Assembly: GCA_029255685.2 (NCBI GenBank)
Contig: CM055311.2
Coordinates: forward strand, 53,217,048 to 53,281,047
Length of the DNA stretch: 64,000 bases
Reading direction: 5' to 3'
DNA from: Silene conica
Lineage: Eukaryota; Streptophyta; Magnoliopsida; Caryophyllales; Caryophyllaceae
In this document: piece after piece, positions 23,584-35,440 of the stretch
How positions within the stretch are numbered: position 1 is the stretch's first letter
Layout: every line of letters begins with the position of its first letter
The notes under the pieces: model-generated
What the model saw: the letters and a program-made list of their open reading frames with translations, nothing else
Told to the model about the DNA's origin: nothing
The model's database searches: none
Position numbers and translations under genes: made by a program

Positions 23584-24368
23584 CCGATTATGCGATATGA
23601 AATGAAAAATGTTGTTTTTGCGTTCATATAAGATAATCTCGTTCATCATTTAAAGTTTTATACAACTTGTTTATTTTATATATACTTTGTTAAATCCAAC
23701 AGGATTGTAGGACAATTGTTGAACCCTGTACAAGTGAACTGGATTAACTTAGTATTGCCCCTAATCACTTATGTGAGGTGACGTCTCGAAGTGACTAGAT
23801 TATGATGCAATTGATGGTGAGTTCTTACACCATAGAGTCATAAGGGATGACTAGTCGATCATATAGAGAAACTGTAAAGTACACTTGTGTCGGGCAGTGA
23901 CCGCTTATAGAGTTCTTTAGAATTCAATGGAGCCTGGTCGTGGCAAGAGCTGCTATATATATTCTTATGAGTCGATTCTTTGACTAGAGACTGGTTGCTC
24001 TAGAGGTGACATTATTCAGAATGACTTTAATTTATATTCTACGATCTTCCGTAAAAGGGGTCAAATGGATACATTTTGGGTCACAATGGATGATGTTGGC
24101 CAAGGAGAACAGTTGGAAAGGAATTGTTCTGCCCCTTGTCAGGGTTATCTTAAATCTCAAGGCCACTCGAGGAGTAGTGAACTGTAAATGCGTGGCCACG
24201 CTCGGAGACTGTCTATGGTAGATAATTCCGGTCAAACAGTTACACTCCATATCGAGAAAAACCACTATTGATTTGATCACGTGCAAGTACGACCTGCAAG
24301 ACACCTTGCATTGAGTGGGAGATGATGTAATAGAACAAGAGAATCGGTGATCCACACTTGTGAGGACA
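23584..24368 (+). other. 3' non-coding region of the Copia element
   Basis: No gene. It is homologous in reverse to 3081-4461, which identifies the left-hand Copia remnant as the same family. The open frames at 24006-24355 are not supported. Confidence 0.8.
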
Positions 24369-24378
24369 AGTGGGAGAT
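24369..24378 (+). promoter_or_regulatory. Polypurine tract of the Copia element
   Basis: AGTGGGAGAT directly precedes the 3' LTR. Confidence 0.85.
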
Positions 24379-25520
24379 TGTTGGAGTAAGTGTCCTCGAC
24401 AATAATGTGATCACGTCAATTATATTAATTAAATTGACAAATCTCTATAAAAGAATATTCATGGGATGATTCTTATCATAAGTCAACTGGTCAACATTAA
24501 TCGGTAATGATTGGCTTGCTAGAGTTTGACATTACTGTCGTAATGACGGTGGTGACCAGTTGATCCCTTTAGGTCACACCTTTAGGACAGCTATCTCAAT
24601 ATTAAATGTAACAACTGTATATTGATACGAGTTGATTCATTTCTAGATTATGAATAAAATTAAGGAGATAATTTATAATAAGATTATAAATTATTTTAGT
24701 GATTGAAATGTTATCACTAAAATTTATATGTTTATGAAACATAAAGTTGTTGAATGAATTATTTACAATTGTTGTAGTAACTAAATATATTATAAGTAAT
24801 TGATTGAATTACTTATTAATTTACGATTGAAAGGTTAAATGTTAAACTCCAAATGCGTAAATAAATATGCTCCTATGTGATGTTTTAAACGAGTCCATGG
24901 CTAGTAATGGACCGTGTGTCTTGACACACAAACATACATATTGCATAAAATTGTTATGGGAACATTGATAAGACATACATTTAATAATATGTCTAGCATG
25001 GGAAACATTATGCAAGGTAGAGGTGCCACCCATTGGGCACTCTACCCCTTGCTCTCGGCCGTCCCAAAAGAGAGAACAAAAGAGAGTTTTGTTCCCTCTT
25101 CTCTTGTTCACTCATTCATTCACAATTGACTTAGGGTTTGGTTGTTTTAGAGAGAACAAAAGAAAGAAAAATAAGCTTCATTTTTCTAAACCCTAACCGT
25201 GTGCCTCCTTGCACTATCTAGTGAGTTTGTGTGTTGATTCTAGCACAATAACATACAAACATTGAGAATTAGTGTGTCTTGGTGTTCATCTTTTGGAGGC
25301 CATCATCTCTTTGAAGGTTCAAGGAGGATCATCCGTGTAATAAGCTCAAGAACAAGTGAAGAAGGTGACTTCACTTGTGCCCTTTTAGCCGAGATTATCA
25401 ATGTAAGGAAGCTTGTTCTTCTTCATATATCTCGACACATATTATGTTAAGCATGCATAAGATCTTCTATTTATAAGATAAATAAAACTAGTATGACTAA
25501 ATAGGTATATGAACTTAACA
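24379..25520 (+). repeat. 3' LTR of plus-strand Copia (1142 bp)
   Basis: Starts TGTTGGAGTAAGTGTCC, ends ATGAACTTAACA, followed by GTTTC. It lacks 3 bp present in the 5' LTR (AAACCCTAACC against AAACTACCCTAACC) and differs by about six substitutions. Confidence 0.97.
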
Positions 25521-25525
25521 GTTTC
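25521..25525. repeat. Target-site duplication GTTTC (right)
   Basis: Pairs with 9222-9226. Confidence 0.95.
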
Positions 25526-27592
25526 TTTCCTCGGCATCGCTCTCATTACTATCAACAATAGAGATAGCATCATTTGGTATACATAAGGATTTGACAAATT
25601 TAACTCCGGTTTTAAAATATTGTGCGTGTTTTACAACATTTTCCCGAAGGTGTCCAGTATGACCGCAATAAGTGCATATTAAATACTCAGGTAGGTCAAC
25701 ATATTTCCTTTTTCTGAAGTCTCGGTCTGTGGGACTTTGTTTACACTTAGAGTGATCTCTTCTACCATAACATTCATGACCTTATCCCATCTTCATGTTA
25801 TTATCGGATTGTTCAGTCAAAGAGTTTAATACGTTAGTACTTCCTTCCCATTTGTCGTGAACTTTTCGTGCATGAAGAAGGAGGTCTTTTAAAGAATATA
25901 TTTCCTTTTTACAGGAGTTATGGTCGATGTTGTTAGATTCTTTTAAGTTTTGAGTGTCTTTATTAAAATTGAACACTATGTGAGCATGTTCATTTTTAAT
26001 GTTGGATACGTTGAACTCCAAATCAATGATTTTCTTTTCGAGGATTTCAACTTCTTCTAGATGAGTCTCATCTTCAACGATTGTTGTAGATTTGGACTTT
26101 AGAAGTTCATTGGCCTTTCTCAATTATGAATTTATAGCTTCATTAGCTATAAATTTAGATTTTAGCTCTTTAATGTTGAGTTTCAATTTCCAGGTTATGG
26201 CTTCATTAGCTATAACTTTAGATTCAAGAATCTTTTTCTCAGACATTACTGCTTCCAGTTTAACATTTGTCTCAATGTTAACCTTGGATTTCAGTTTCTT
26301 AGCTTTGGCTTTAAATAGTTGATTTTCCTCAGCAATATCAAGGATTTGTTCTTTCAACTCGTATATTTCAAGACTTTGTTCATGGCATTGGGCTAAGGTT
26401 TTCTCAAAATATTTATTTAAGGTAGACTTAGACAAATTTTTAACTTGGCTCTTAAGCTGTAAATTTTTTACCTTTTGGTCTTCGTCATCGGAGTCTGATT
26501 CTCCGAGAAGGCAGAATCGTGATGCGTTATCCTCATCACGGTCGACGGAGATTAGATCTAGGCGACATTGCTTAGGCACGGGTTAGCTACCTCATCTTCG
26601 TCTGAGTCCTCGTCGTCCTCAGATTCTAACTCTCCCCAGCATGACGCAAGCATCACCTTTTTGTACTCGGTCTTGGTCTTTTCTCTTTTGGATTTGTCCT
26701 TAATCTTATCCAAGCTTGGACAATCCTTGATCATGTGATCCTGTTGACCGCACTTAAAGAATCCTCTTTTAAAGAAGGTTTGCTTAGGGTCATTCTTCTT
26801 TTTGTCAGTTGTTTTATTGCTATGGTTTTTGTACCTTTCTTTGAAACATCTTTGTTAAAACGTCTTGCAAATAATACAGTTTCATCTTCCAGTTCCGGTT
26901 CGCATTCTTCGCTCGTAGAAGCTTGTAAGGCAACGCCTTTTATTTTAGAGTGGTCATCAACGTCCTTGATTAGCATGACCTCGTGAGCCATTAGAGATCC
27001 TATCAGTTCTTGGTACGTTAGTTTTAAAAGATCACGAGTTTCCTCAATGGCCGTGACCTTGGGTTGCCACTTCTTGGTGAGACTTCGAAGAATCTTTCGA
27101 ACGATATCTTTAGAGTCAAACTTCCTACCAAGGTTTCGTAGTTCATTGATAATACAAGAAAATCGTGAAGCATGCTATCAATAGATTCATTCTTTTCCAT
27201 AGTGAAAAGTTCATATCTTTGAATAAGCAAGTCTATGCGATGTTTCTTGACTACAGAGGTTCCATCGTAGGCAAGTTCTAGACCATCCCAGATTTCCTTA
27301 GCGGAATTACAAGATGAGCATCGGTCAAATTTAGAGGTAATCATACCGTTTTGTAGGAGGCTCATAGCTTTTGAATTTTTCTCAGCGTTTTTTTAATCCG
27401 CTTCAACGTAGTCACTTTCCATCTTTTCATAAGTGGTTCCATTTGCAGTGGCGACCAAGATTTTCTTTGGTCCAGTTTGGATGATCTTCCAGCATTCCCA
27501 ATCACATCCTTTGATGTAGTGGGTCATCATATTTTTTCCATAAACTATAGTTCTTACCATCGAAGATAGGACACTTGAGGTGTTTGGAGTCC
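25526..27592 (-). pseudogene. SIRE-like gag, broken by frameshifts
   Basis: Translation would start at 27592 with MDSKHLKCPIFDGKNYSLWK, just downstream of the primer site. Open pieces follow at 27365-27024 (UBN2-type capsid region, AKEIWDGLELAYDGTSVVKK), 26991-26731, a zinc-knuckle segment CGQQDHMIKDCP near 26740 in another frame, 26579-26124 and 26123-25782 (Lys/Glu/Leu-rich, coiled-coil-like), and a second knuckle-like CTYCGHTGHLREN near 25660. The long coiled-coil part after the first knuckle is a SIRE trait. Stops and shifts between pieces make it a pseudogene. The frame continues at 9226. Confidence 0.85.
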
Positions 27593-27672
27593 ATAGTAGA
27601 TAGAGGTATATAATATATTTGGTAGAATTAATAGAAGGATGAACCTCAAGTGGTTAGGCTATAGAGAGCACG

Positions 27673-27688
27673 AGGCTCTGATACCAAT
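27673..27688 (-). promoter_or_regulatory. Primer-binding site of the SIRE-like element
   Basis: Reads ATTGGTATCAGAGCC on the minus strand directly after the LTR end. This is the initiator tRNA-Met type. Confidence 0.92.
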
Positions 27689-29178
27689 TGAAGAGTCTAT
27701 TGATCTGAATATACTCAAGAAAGAGGGGTTAAATTGAGTACGCCAACTTTTTCGATTTATCTTCGATGTATAATGTTCACGTGATGAGTAACGAATAAAA
27801 ACAATAAGCAAGAGGAGACACGATATTTTTGAAGTGGTTCAGTTTCACAAATCAAAACCTACGACCACTATTCTCGATTAATAAAATTAGTACCTCTCTC
27901 TGGATTACAATTTTATCAACCCTACTCGTACAACTAGACGTTAGTTATAACTCAATCTAGATACCGTGAAATACCGAGCTATCTTCAAGTACCGTGAAAT
28001 ACTTGAATATAACGAGTATTTCAAAATACTCAACTTTCTTATGTAAATAAGATAAATCTTCTATGATTCTTCGTGTTCACAAATTGAACGAATAAGAACA
28101 ATATTCTAGCACTTAACTCTTATAACGGAATTTGATAGTTTAAGCATGATTAGTACACGAACTTGTATATGCGTTTTTCTCGGTTTGTGTGTGTGAGTGA
28201 CGTGAGGTTCGAAGTGTTATAAACATCCTATTTATATTGAATTAGATCTAGGATTATTCCAAACCCTAGATGCTTTAGGAATATTACCTTAACTAGACTT
28301 CTAGTCTTTAGATAATATTTCCTAAATCTAATCTTAATCAATTTAGGAAAGATCAAATAAGATATTTAAGTATTATATATAAAACCGATTTTCTAAATCT
28401 TATTTAATTTAGAAAAGATCTTATACCATAAAATATATAATATTTTAATAATCAATCTTCTAAATCTTGTCAAGATATTGTAAACTATATCTTTTACCAT
28501 AATTTAGTTTGTTAAAATATTAAATAAATACATAATATTTATTTAAATTAACTCAACAATTATAGAAACATTTGGTATGACACGGTTACCATAGCCTTCC
28601 AAACATGCTTGTCTAGATTTTAGGTTTTCGACAATTATGGTTAAAATAAAATCCTTAGTATATTAGGATAAATAATTAACTCATAAAGTAATTATTTTAT
28701 TCCTTTTTAATCATTGGATATTTTATTTATAATAAGCACTTAAGATTAATAATTCAATATTGAAAGATAAGATGATAATAACAAAAAAAATTTCACACCG
28801 ATTTTAAAAATAAAATGGCCATGTACTAATCCATGTATTTCTTGTTGCTTTATAGAGTTATAGCTACTAGCTATAACTTTGAACGAGTTACTTACCAAAG
28901 TTATAGTTGACAGCTATAACTTTAGCTAATATCGTTTCAACTGAATGAGATTCCGTTACTCGACGTCTATCCTAACTAATCTTCATAAAGACTGCTAGGA
29001 GCTTGAGATCTTCCATCAATCTTCCATTAGTCTAAGCTTGACTAACAATCTTGAATCTTCTACAATAGAAAACTCTTGTAGCTTCATGTTGATTGACAAG
29101 ATCTTCATTTCTTATATTAACTATACACTTAACACACGATTATACGCACGAGTATATAATATATTTTGCCTAGACTTG
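27689..29178 (-). repeat. 5' LTR of the SIRE-like element, main part
   Basis: On the minus strand it ends GACTCTTCA at 27689, next to the primer site. It is homologous to the LTR at 50048-51546 over its whole length, with shared blocks such as GAAGAGTCTATTGAT, ACACGATTATACGCACGAGT and CTAGACTTGT. It is interrupted at 29178 by the LARD-like array, and its last 42 bp lie at 49555-49596. Confidence 0.88.
29174..29178. repeat. Target-site duplication ACTTG (left of the array)
   Basis: The same five bases lie at 49550-49554. The second SIRE-like LTR reads CTAGACTTGTCATTATC uninterrupted at 51480, which confirms the empty-site sequence. Confidence 0.93.
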
Positions 29179-30737
29179 TGACACCCATCGTTGAGGGGTG
29201 CCAAAGATAAGATTTATAAAACCTCGGCTTAAGACTAGATAGCGTAAGTCAAGGGTCGAACCACAAGGAGGTGGGGAATGTTTATTGTTTAAGGTCAATG
29301 TTTTTATGTAACAATTGGGGGTTTGTTTGTATTGGTTGTCACTAAGTCTAAAATTAAAGACAGAAATAAAACAAGAAATAAGAATGAAATTAAACTCATG
29401 GTAAAAAGGATGCTAGGATGTTTGGGTAGTAAATGGCTATGATGGTGTAAATCCTAAGTCAACATGTATTGGAGTCGCGTAAGGGGTGTAACATATCCTT
29501 TCGATCTATGGTACCTAATAGCTCCTTTCGGCCAATGCTATTAGTTCCTAGGTCTCACAAATATTGGGTGTCAACAATAAGAGTGATTCCTAAATTCTAG
29601 GTCACATACCTTTCAGTCTTAAGTAACATAGCCGTCTTAAAGCGTTAACCAATGCCCTTCCCGTATCTTTGAATCTTGGGTAGGTCATTACTAACATCCT
29701 ACAAGTCTCTTTTCAGTCTCATTATAGGTTGTTATGGTCGACGAAATAAAACAGTCTGAAAACTAAGCAGGATGGTCGACGGACCAACTATTCCGGTCGA
29801 CCGACCAGTGAAGCTGGTCGGCCGACCAAAGTCTGCTACAGGCAGAATCGGGTATTACACCATCTACGCATATTTTACTCCCTACATCCTAACATATGCA
29901 ATTAGCTACTCATGGACATAGAAATAACAATAAAAACAGTAATAAACATAGAATTCATAGCAAGCATTAATCTAAACATGTGATAACAAAAAAAATCTTT
30001 GGGATTCTAAACTAAACCGGATGCTAATAATTCTATGAAACGATAATACATAAACTAAAATCAAGGGAATTACTGCAGAAGGAATTAGGGCAGAAAGAAC
30101 AAAAGTTTTATTGAATCCCGTGGAAAGATTGAATGTATGCTAAGAATAATAATAATACTAGAGGAAACTAAACAGAAAATTAAAAGATGATTATTGTAAA
30201 AACTAACAACTTGTCTCTGATAAAAACTCTATGTGGAACTGAATGCCTAACCCTAATCAAGGTAATTAGCTTAAGTAGGCGACAAACATAAGCTTTCTAA
30301 TAACCTAATCACGCGAATGGGCTTTTGCGGAAATTTCTGAATCTGCGCGCTGGTCGACCGACCAGGTGATGCGGTCGGTCGACCGAATGTCGGGCTTGGT
30401 GGACTTCTGATCTTAAGATAGCAGGTCTTCTGGTCGACCGGCCAGGGTAGTCGGTCGGTCGACCGGTTTTCCTCTGTATCAGCCTCGATTTCGTCTTAGT
30501 TTGACCTTTTGGTATTTGGTATGCGACTTGAGTTGACTTTTCCTCGTTCCTTGGATATGCAAAATTCCCGAGGGTAGAAATTTGGTATAAAACCATCTCT
30601 TTTCCGCATAATTCTGCAAAAGAGCATAAAAACACGAAAGTAGACAATTGTTGGGAAATAAAGGCTAAAACATAGTAAATGAGCGCTAAAATGCGTGTTA
30701 AAATAGATGTAAAACATCATAAAATAGACACGCATCA
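29179..30737 (-). repeat. LTR 1 of the chain (3' terminal LTR, the only one with a complete U5 end)
   Basis: Plus-strand ends are TGACACCCATCG and GACACGCATCA. Its first ~190 bp (29179-29370) are absent from the other four. From about 29371 to 30440 it differs from them at many sites, including a 25-bp absence in the GGTCGACCGACC cluster near 29800. Beyond that it is indistinguishable by eye. Confidence 0.88.
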
Positions 30738-30751
30738 AATTCCCCAAACCA
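30738..30751 (-). promoter_or_regulatory. Polypurine tract of chain unit 1
   Basis: Minus-strand GGTTTGGGGAATT next to the LTR start. Repeated at 35441, 40144 and 44847 (one base differs in the 35441 copy). Confidence 0.85.
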
Positions 30752-31473
30752 AACCTTCTTGCCCTCAAGCAATAAATAGACTCGATCTTAAACTAATGGA
30801 ACGATTTCAATCTCAGAGCGAAATTTACATGTAAGCCAAAACCAATGCCAAGTAACAAAATGAGAAAACATTCAAATCATGCAAACGAGTTATGGGGTCG
30901 TCAAACTTGCAAAAATAGAGAATATAGAGACTTTATACCATGGACTCTCGCGGGACGCTCGAGACACACATGAAGCAAAGGGTGAGTATATGTAAAAGAT
31001 GGAAAGAAGTTAATTGTAAAGACACTCACCTAACTTCGACCCATGAAAACATGCCTGTAATCTAACATGAATAAGAATTCTACAACTATGTAAAAACATA
31101 CTCTTTAAGTGACTTGGATACATGCAATTGAGGTAATGAAAGATATGTGAGGTGAAAGGTAAAAGAGGTTAAGATGTTTTTGGACTTGTGGGGTTAGTAG
31201 CCAAGCTAGTAAAACCGGTTCCCAACAACATATTTCACGACTTTTGATATTAAGAAAGTGCTCTTTTGTAGCACAAATCTCACATTATATAAAAGAAGGG
31301 ACTCCCAAATACTTTGAATGAAGTGCATGAGTGATAACGTGTAAAAGAAAGGGATTACAAAACAAATTTTGAACTCTGATCCTGTCAGTTGGTCGACCGA
31401 CCATTGGGGACGGTCGGTCGACTGACTTGCAGGTTTCTTTTGATTTTTCATTTTTCTTTCTTTTTTTTTCTGA

Positions 31474-31505
<32 letters not shown>

Positions 31506-32968
31506 CTTTTTTTCTTTCCTCTTTTTGCTCAAGATAGCATACAAACCAAGATGCCTCAAAACAAATAATCCAATGACCACAAATACTAGCTCGGTAAGGT
31601 GGGCTAAATATAGGATGTAGTTTTGGGGGATAAAAAGGCAATTTTGGCTATGTAAGGCTTATGGGTAAATAAGAGAAAAAGGGTCCCAAATGCACGTATC
31701 AAGACTTCACAAAACGAGATAGTAAACAAGTGTATAGCAATTCATGTTCATGTTTATGCATATTGATGTAACATGTCACAAGAGGAGTACTACTCACATC
31801 CTAAACAACTGGTCATGAATGACACCAGTAATAAGGCTCTAAAAACTCAGAATGTGTTGTAGTTTGCCAAAGATAAAAGTCAAGTCTCAAGATTCAACAA
31901 CTAGTTTGACAAAAACTCGTAGATTATGCATATGATTCTATACTAAACAGGCTGACAAGCAAGGCTTAGGCATAAACATATGAAAATGCAAAGTCATCAT
32001 AGAAATACTCTCGTTCCGACTCAACCTGTATGCTAAAATAAACGTGCATTTTTTTGAAATTTTTGAATTTTCAATTTTTTTGGATTTTTCTTTTGTATAA
32101 GCAAGGAAAAAATAAAAGAAACGATGCAAGACGGAAATGCAATAAACGTGTGGCAAAATGCAATGAAATAAATGCATGCAAGACGGAAATGCAATAAACG
32201 TGTGGCAAAATGCAATGAAATAAATACATGCGACATAAAACCCTTCCCAAAACCAAACCGCACAATGTCCCTATTGTGCATTAGCGTAAGCAAAGGTTTT
32301 GAAAGAAAAAAGCGTAAAAGTAAAAACCAAGGAAAACATGGAAGGAACTCACCGGATTTAAGCGCAATGGAAACCTCCCCAAACCAGTGGGAGCTTAGGA
32401 GGTTTCGGTGGCCAGCAGTGCCACTCCAAGGACCTGAAAAAGGGATACGAAGAAAAAACCCTTTTCGGGGATTAACGATGTTTTAGGTAATAATAGTTGT
32501 TTAAAGGTTTGAAATTGAGAAGAAAAATGAAAGTATAAAAGAAAGAGTGAGGAGAAAGACTCCCTAATCATTCTTGCAAGCTTCCCGAGGTAAACACGAA
32601 CAGTCTGTAGCAGCTGCAGTGGTCGACCGACCACACCACTTGGTCGACCGACCAAGTGACGGGTTACAGAACCTTCTGGGCTGCAGGGACTTGGTCGACC
32701 GACTGATGCTTCTGGTCGGTCGACCACTGTTCCTGTGCAGTGTTCTTTTCCTTCTCGAAATTAACTCGTTGGACCGAGCTAATCCTCCCTCAAACCTGTA
32801 AAACAGTATATACGCGCCCAAAACATGCGCAAAATCCACAGTGCCGAGTCTAATTGTCTCCAACAAAACAACAAAAACGAAATTGTCTCAAGTCTAAAGC
32901 AAAAATAAAAACTAAAGGTCTCATCGGAAAACAGAAAATAGTCTCAAAATACGAGCAACAAGAAGAAG
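30752..32968 (-). other. Unit 1 internal non-coding region
   Basis: Lies between the polypurine tract and the gag-like stop. It holds a pyrimidine-rich tract (31438-31530), a tandem duplicate of about 52 bp near 32124-32225 (GATGCAAGACGGAAATGC and following), and GGTCGACCGACC pairs at 31392 and 32620-32720. The many short frames here are identical by-products in each unit and I do not call them genes. Confidence 0.75.
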
Positions 32969-33982
32969 TTATCCGCGAAGGATGCGGAATTTCTTTGACC
33001 ACGGATTCTGACTACAAGTTACCCCTTTAGCTATGGTGATTTGGGTAGATGAGCTCTTTCCTACCGTGTAGATAGATGGGTCATCATCCATAGCTCTAGC
33101 CATCCACCTCCCGGGGTCGTCAACTCCCGAGTCATGGGCCGACGCCTTCCTCGGTTTCTTCTTCTTCGGGCTCTTTTCTTCAGCCAAATGATCACTTGCG
33201 TGAGTGATCTCGTTCTCTACATCATTTGATCGAGTAAGTGGTACTACTCGATCGAGAACATCTCTCTTTCTACCGCCGATGGACCTTGTCCCTAGAGTTG
33301 CAACTTTTGGAGCATCCCAATCAGCCTTCTGAGCAAGAGATTCACCTGCACATGTCTCAAAACACATCAAAGCCTCCGAAGGATCCTTTGTAAAGGATCC
33401 TTGTGCAGAACATTCGCTAATATTATCACAAGCATCAGAAATATCAACAAATGAATCCTGCACAAAACAAGGTTCATTAACCGAAGGTTCAAACGTGTCA
33501 GGAACATGTTCATTACTAACACCTACAAAATTAGGTCGGTCAGTCAAAGGGTAAATTCCTAACTCATTAGCTGTATCTAAATCCAAGTCAGTATCATCTA
33601 CGGGGAGGGAAAGGGAATCAAGTAACCTATCATTCTCTTCTTTAAGAATGAGTGACTCTTTAGTAGCGGGTGTGATAGGATCACACTCAACAGGAATATC
33701 CGGGCTACTAATATTAACGCCCTCATACCTCTCCGTATCTTCGCTGGCTTGGATTAGGTGTTTGAGAAGTTCCCATTGCTTCTCATAGGGTAAGTCTAAA
33801 AAATCCCATCCACAATTTCTCTCAATCTCGATCAAGGTATTACCAGTAACTCCATCATAAAAGATACGACAAACCTCCCCAATACTAACAGGATAGTCAG
33901 ACCGAGAAAGGAAAGAGGTTAATCTAATACAATAGATATGCAATGGTTCATGCTCGAGTTGTGGGAAAGGGGCGATGGTCAT
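32969..33982 (-). CDS. Gag-like protein of the LARD element, unit 1
   Basis: The start is taken at 33982 (MTIAPFPQLEHEPLHIYC), giving 337 residues. The longer frame from 34021 begins inside the junction repeat. Residues 1-90 resemble the N-terminal part of a Gypsy gag domain (HIYCIRLTSFL, IFYDGVTGNTLIEIERNCGW, YEKQWELLKHL), where family members have YxxWxRL, FYxGL and similar. The rest is acidic and unordered, with a basic cluster SPKKKKPRKAS near residue 285 that could act in nuclear import or RNA binding. No zinc knuckle or protease follows. The same frame survives in three of four units, which may reflect recent copying and not selection. Confidence 0.6.
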   Translation of the reverse strand: MTIAPFPQLEHEPLHIYCIRLTSFLSRSDYPVSIGEVCRIFYDGVTGNTLIEIERNCGWDFLDLPYEKQWELLKHLIQASEDTERYEGVNISSPDIPVECDPITPATKESLILKEENDRLLDSLSLPVDDTDLDLDTANELGIYPLTDRPNFVGVSNEHVPDTFEPSVNEPCFVQDSFVDISDACDNISECSAQGSFTKDPSEALMCFETCAGESLAQKADWDAPKVATLGTRSIGGRKRDVLDRVVPLTRSNDVENEITHASDHLAEEKSPKKKKPRKASAHDSGVDDPGRWMARAMDDDPSIYTVGKSSSTQITIAKGVTCSQNPWSKKFRILRG

Positions 33983-34021
33983 GATGGCAAAAGAAAAAGG
34001 GAAAACATAAACAAAAAACAA

Positions 34022-34070
34022 GAAAAAGGGAAAACATAAACAAAAAACAAGAAATAAGAATGAAATAAAA
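34022..34070 (-). repeat. Junction repeat where gag leader and truncated LTR meet (unit 1/2)
   Basis: GGGAAAACATAAACAAAAAA is present twice in tandem, about 27 bp apart (near 34000 and 34028), and leads into the LTR at AAGAAATAAGAATG. The U5 end, primer site and leader expected here are missing. Identical junctions lie near 38703-38760, 43408-43465 and 48112-48168. Confidence 0.85.
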
Positions 34071-35440
34071 ATTATGGTAAAAAGGATGCTAGGATGTTTG
34101 GGTAGTAAATGGCTATGATGGTGTAAATCCTAAGTCAACATGCAATGTATTGCAGTCGCGTAAGGGGTGTAACATATCCTTTCGGTCTATGGTACCTAAT
34201 AGCTCCTTTCGGCCTATGTTATTAGTTCCTAGGTCTCACAAATATTGGGTGTCAACAATATGGGTGATTCCTAAATTCTAGGTCACATACCTTTCAGTCT
34301 TAAGTAACCTAGCCGTCTTAAAGCGTTAACCAATGCCCTTCCCGTATCTTGCAATCTTGGGTAAGTCATTACAAACATCCTACACGTCTCTTTTTAGTCT
34401 CATTATAGGTTGTTATGGTCGACGAAATAAAACAGTCTGAAAACGTACGCAGGATGGTCGACCGACCAGCTATTCCGGTCGACCGACCAACCACTTCAGT
34501 CGACCGACCAGTGAAGCTGGTCGGCCGACCAAAGTCTGGTACAGGCAGAATCGGATATTACACCATCTACGCATATTTTACTCCCTATATCCTAACATAT
34601 GCAATTAGCTACTCATGGACATAGAAATAACAATAAAAACAGTAATAAACATGGAATTCATAGGAAGCATTAATCTAAACATGTGATAACAAAAGAAAGC
34701 TTTGGGATTCTAAACTAAATCGGATGCTAATAATTCTATGAAACGATAATACATAAACTAAAATCAAGAGAATTACCGCAGAAGGAATTAGGGCAGAAGG
34801 AACAAAAGTTTTATTGAATCCCGTGGAAAGATTGAATGTATGCTAAGAATAATAATAATACTAGAGGAAACTTATCAGAAAATTAAAAGATGATTATTGT
34901 AAAAACTAACAACTTGTCTCTGATAAAAACTCTATGTGGAACAGAATGCCTAACCCTAATCAAGGTAATTAGCTTAAGTAGGCGACAAACATAAGCTTTC
35001 TAATAACCTAATCACGCGAATGGGCTTTTGCGGAAATTTCTGAATCTGCGCGCTGGTCGACCGACCAGGTGATGCGGTCGGTCGACCGAATGTCGGGCTT
35101 GGTGGACTTCTGATCTTAAGATAGCAGGTCTTCTGGTCGACCGACCAGGGTAGTCGGTCGGTCGACCGGTTTTCCTCTGTATCAGCCTCGATTTCGTCTT
35201 AGTTTGACCTTTTGGTATTTGGTATGCGACTTGAGTTGACTTTTCCTCGTTCCTTGGATATGCAAAATTCCCGAGGGTAGAAATTTGGTATAAAACCATC
35301 TCTTTTCCGCATAATTCTGCAAAAGAGCATAAAAACACGAAAGTAGACAATTGTTGGGAAATAAAGGCTAAAACATAGTAAATGAGCGCTAAAATGCGTG
35401 TTAAAATAGATGTAAAACATCATAAAATAGACACGCATCA
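34047..35440 (-). repeat. LTR 2 of the chain (internal, truncated at the U5 end)
   Basis: About 1394 bp. Contains the four-member GGTCGACCGACC cluster at 34457-34530 and the paired clusters at 35053-35170. Confidence 0.85.

Larger units (their letters stand above)
9227..25520 (+). mobile_element. Plus-strand Copia element, complete ends, split by a Gypsy insertion
   Basis: Both LTRs start TGTTGGA and end AACTTAACA, a TGGTATCAGAGC primer site follows the 5' LTR, and a purine tract precedes the 3' LTR. A 5-bp duplication GTTTC flanks the element. Without the Athila-like insert it is about 8.4 kb. The polyprotein carries a short gag, protease, integrase, reverse transcriptase and RNase H in Copia order. 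It is defective: an in-frame TAA before protease, a 4-bp duplication before RNase H, and the insert. LTR divergence by eye is about six substitutions plus one 3-bp indel in 1.14 kb, so the insertion is recent. Confidence 0.96.

Noticed and set aside
30309..30768. Overlapping minus-strand frames that recur in each chain unit
   Set aside because: They lie inside the LTR, overlap in different frames, and gain their length from GGTCGACCGACC repeats. Repetition in each unit reflects DNA duplication, not conservation.
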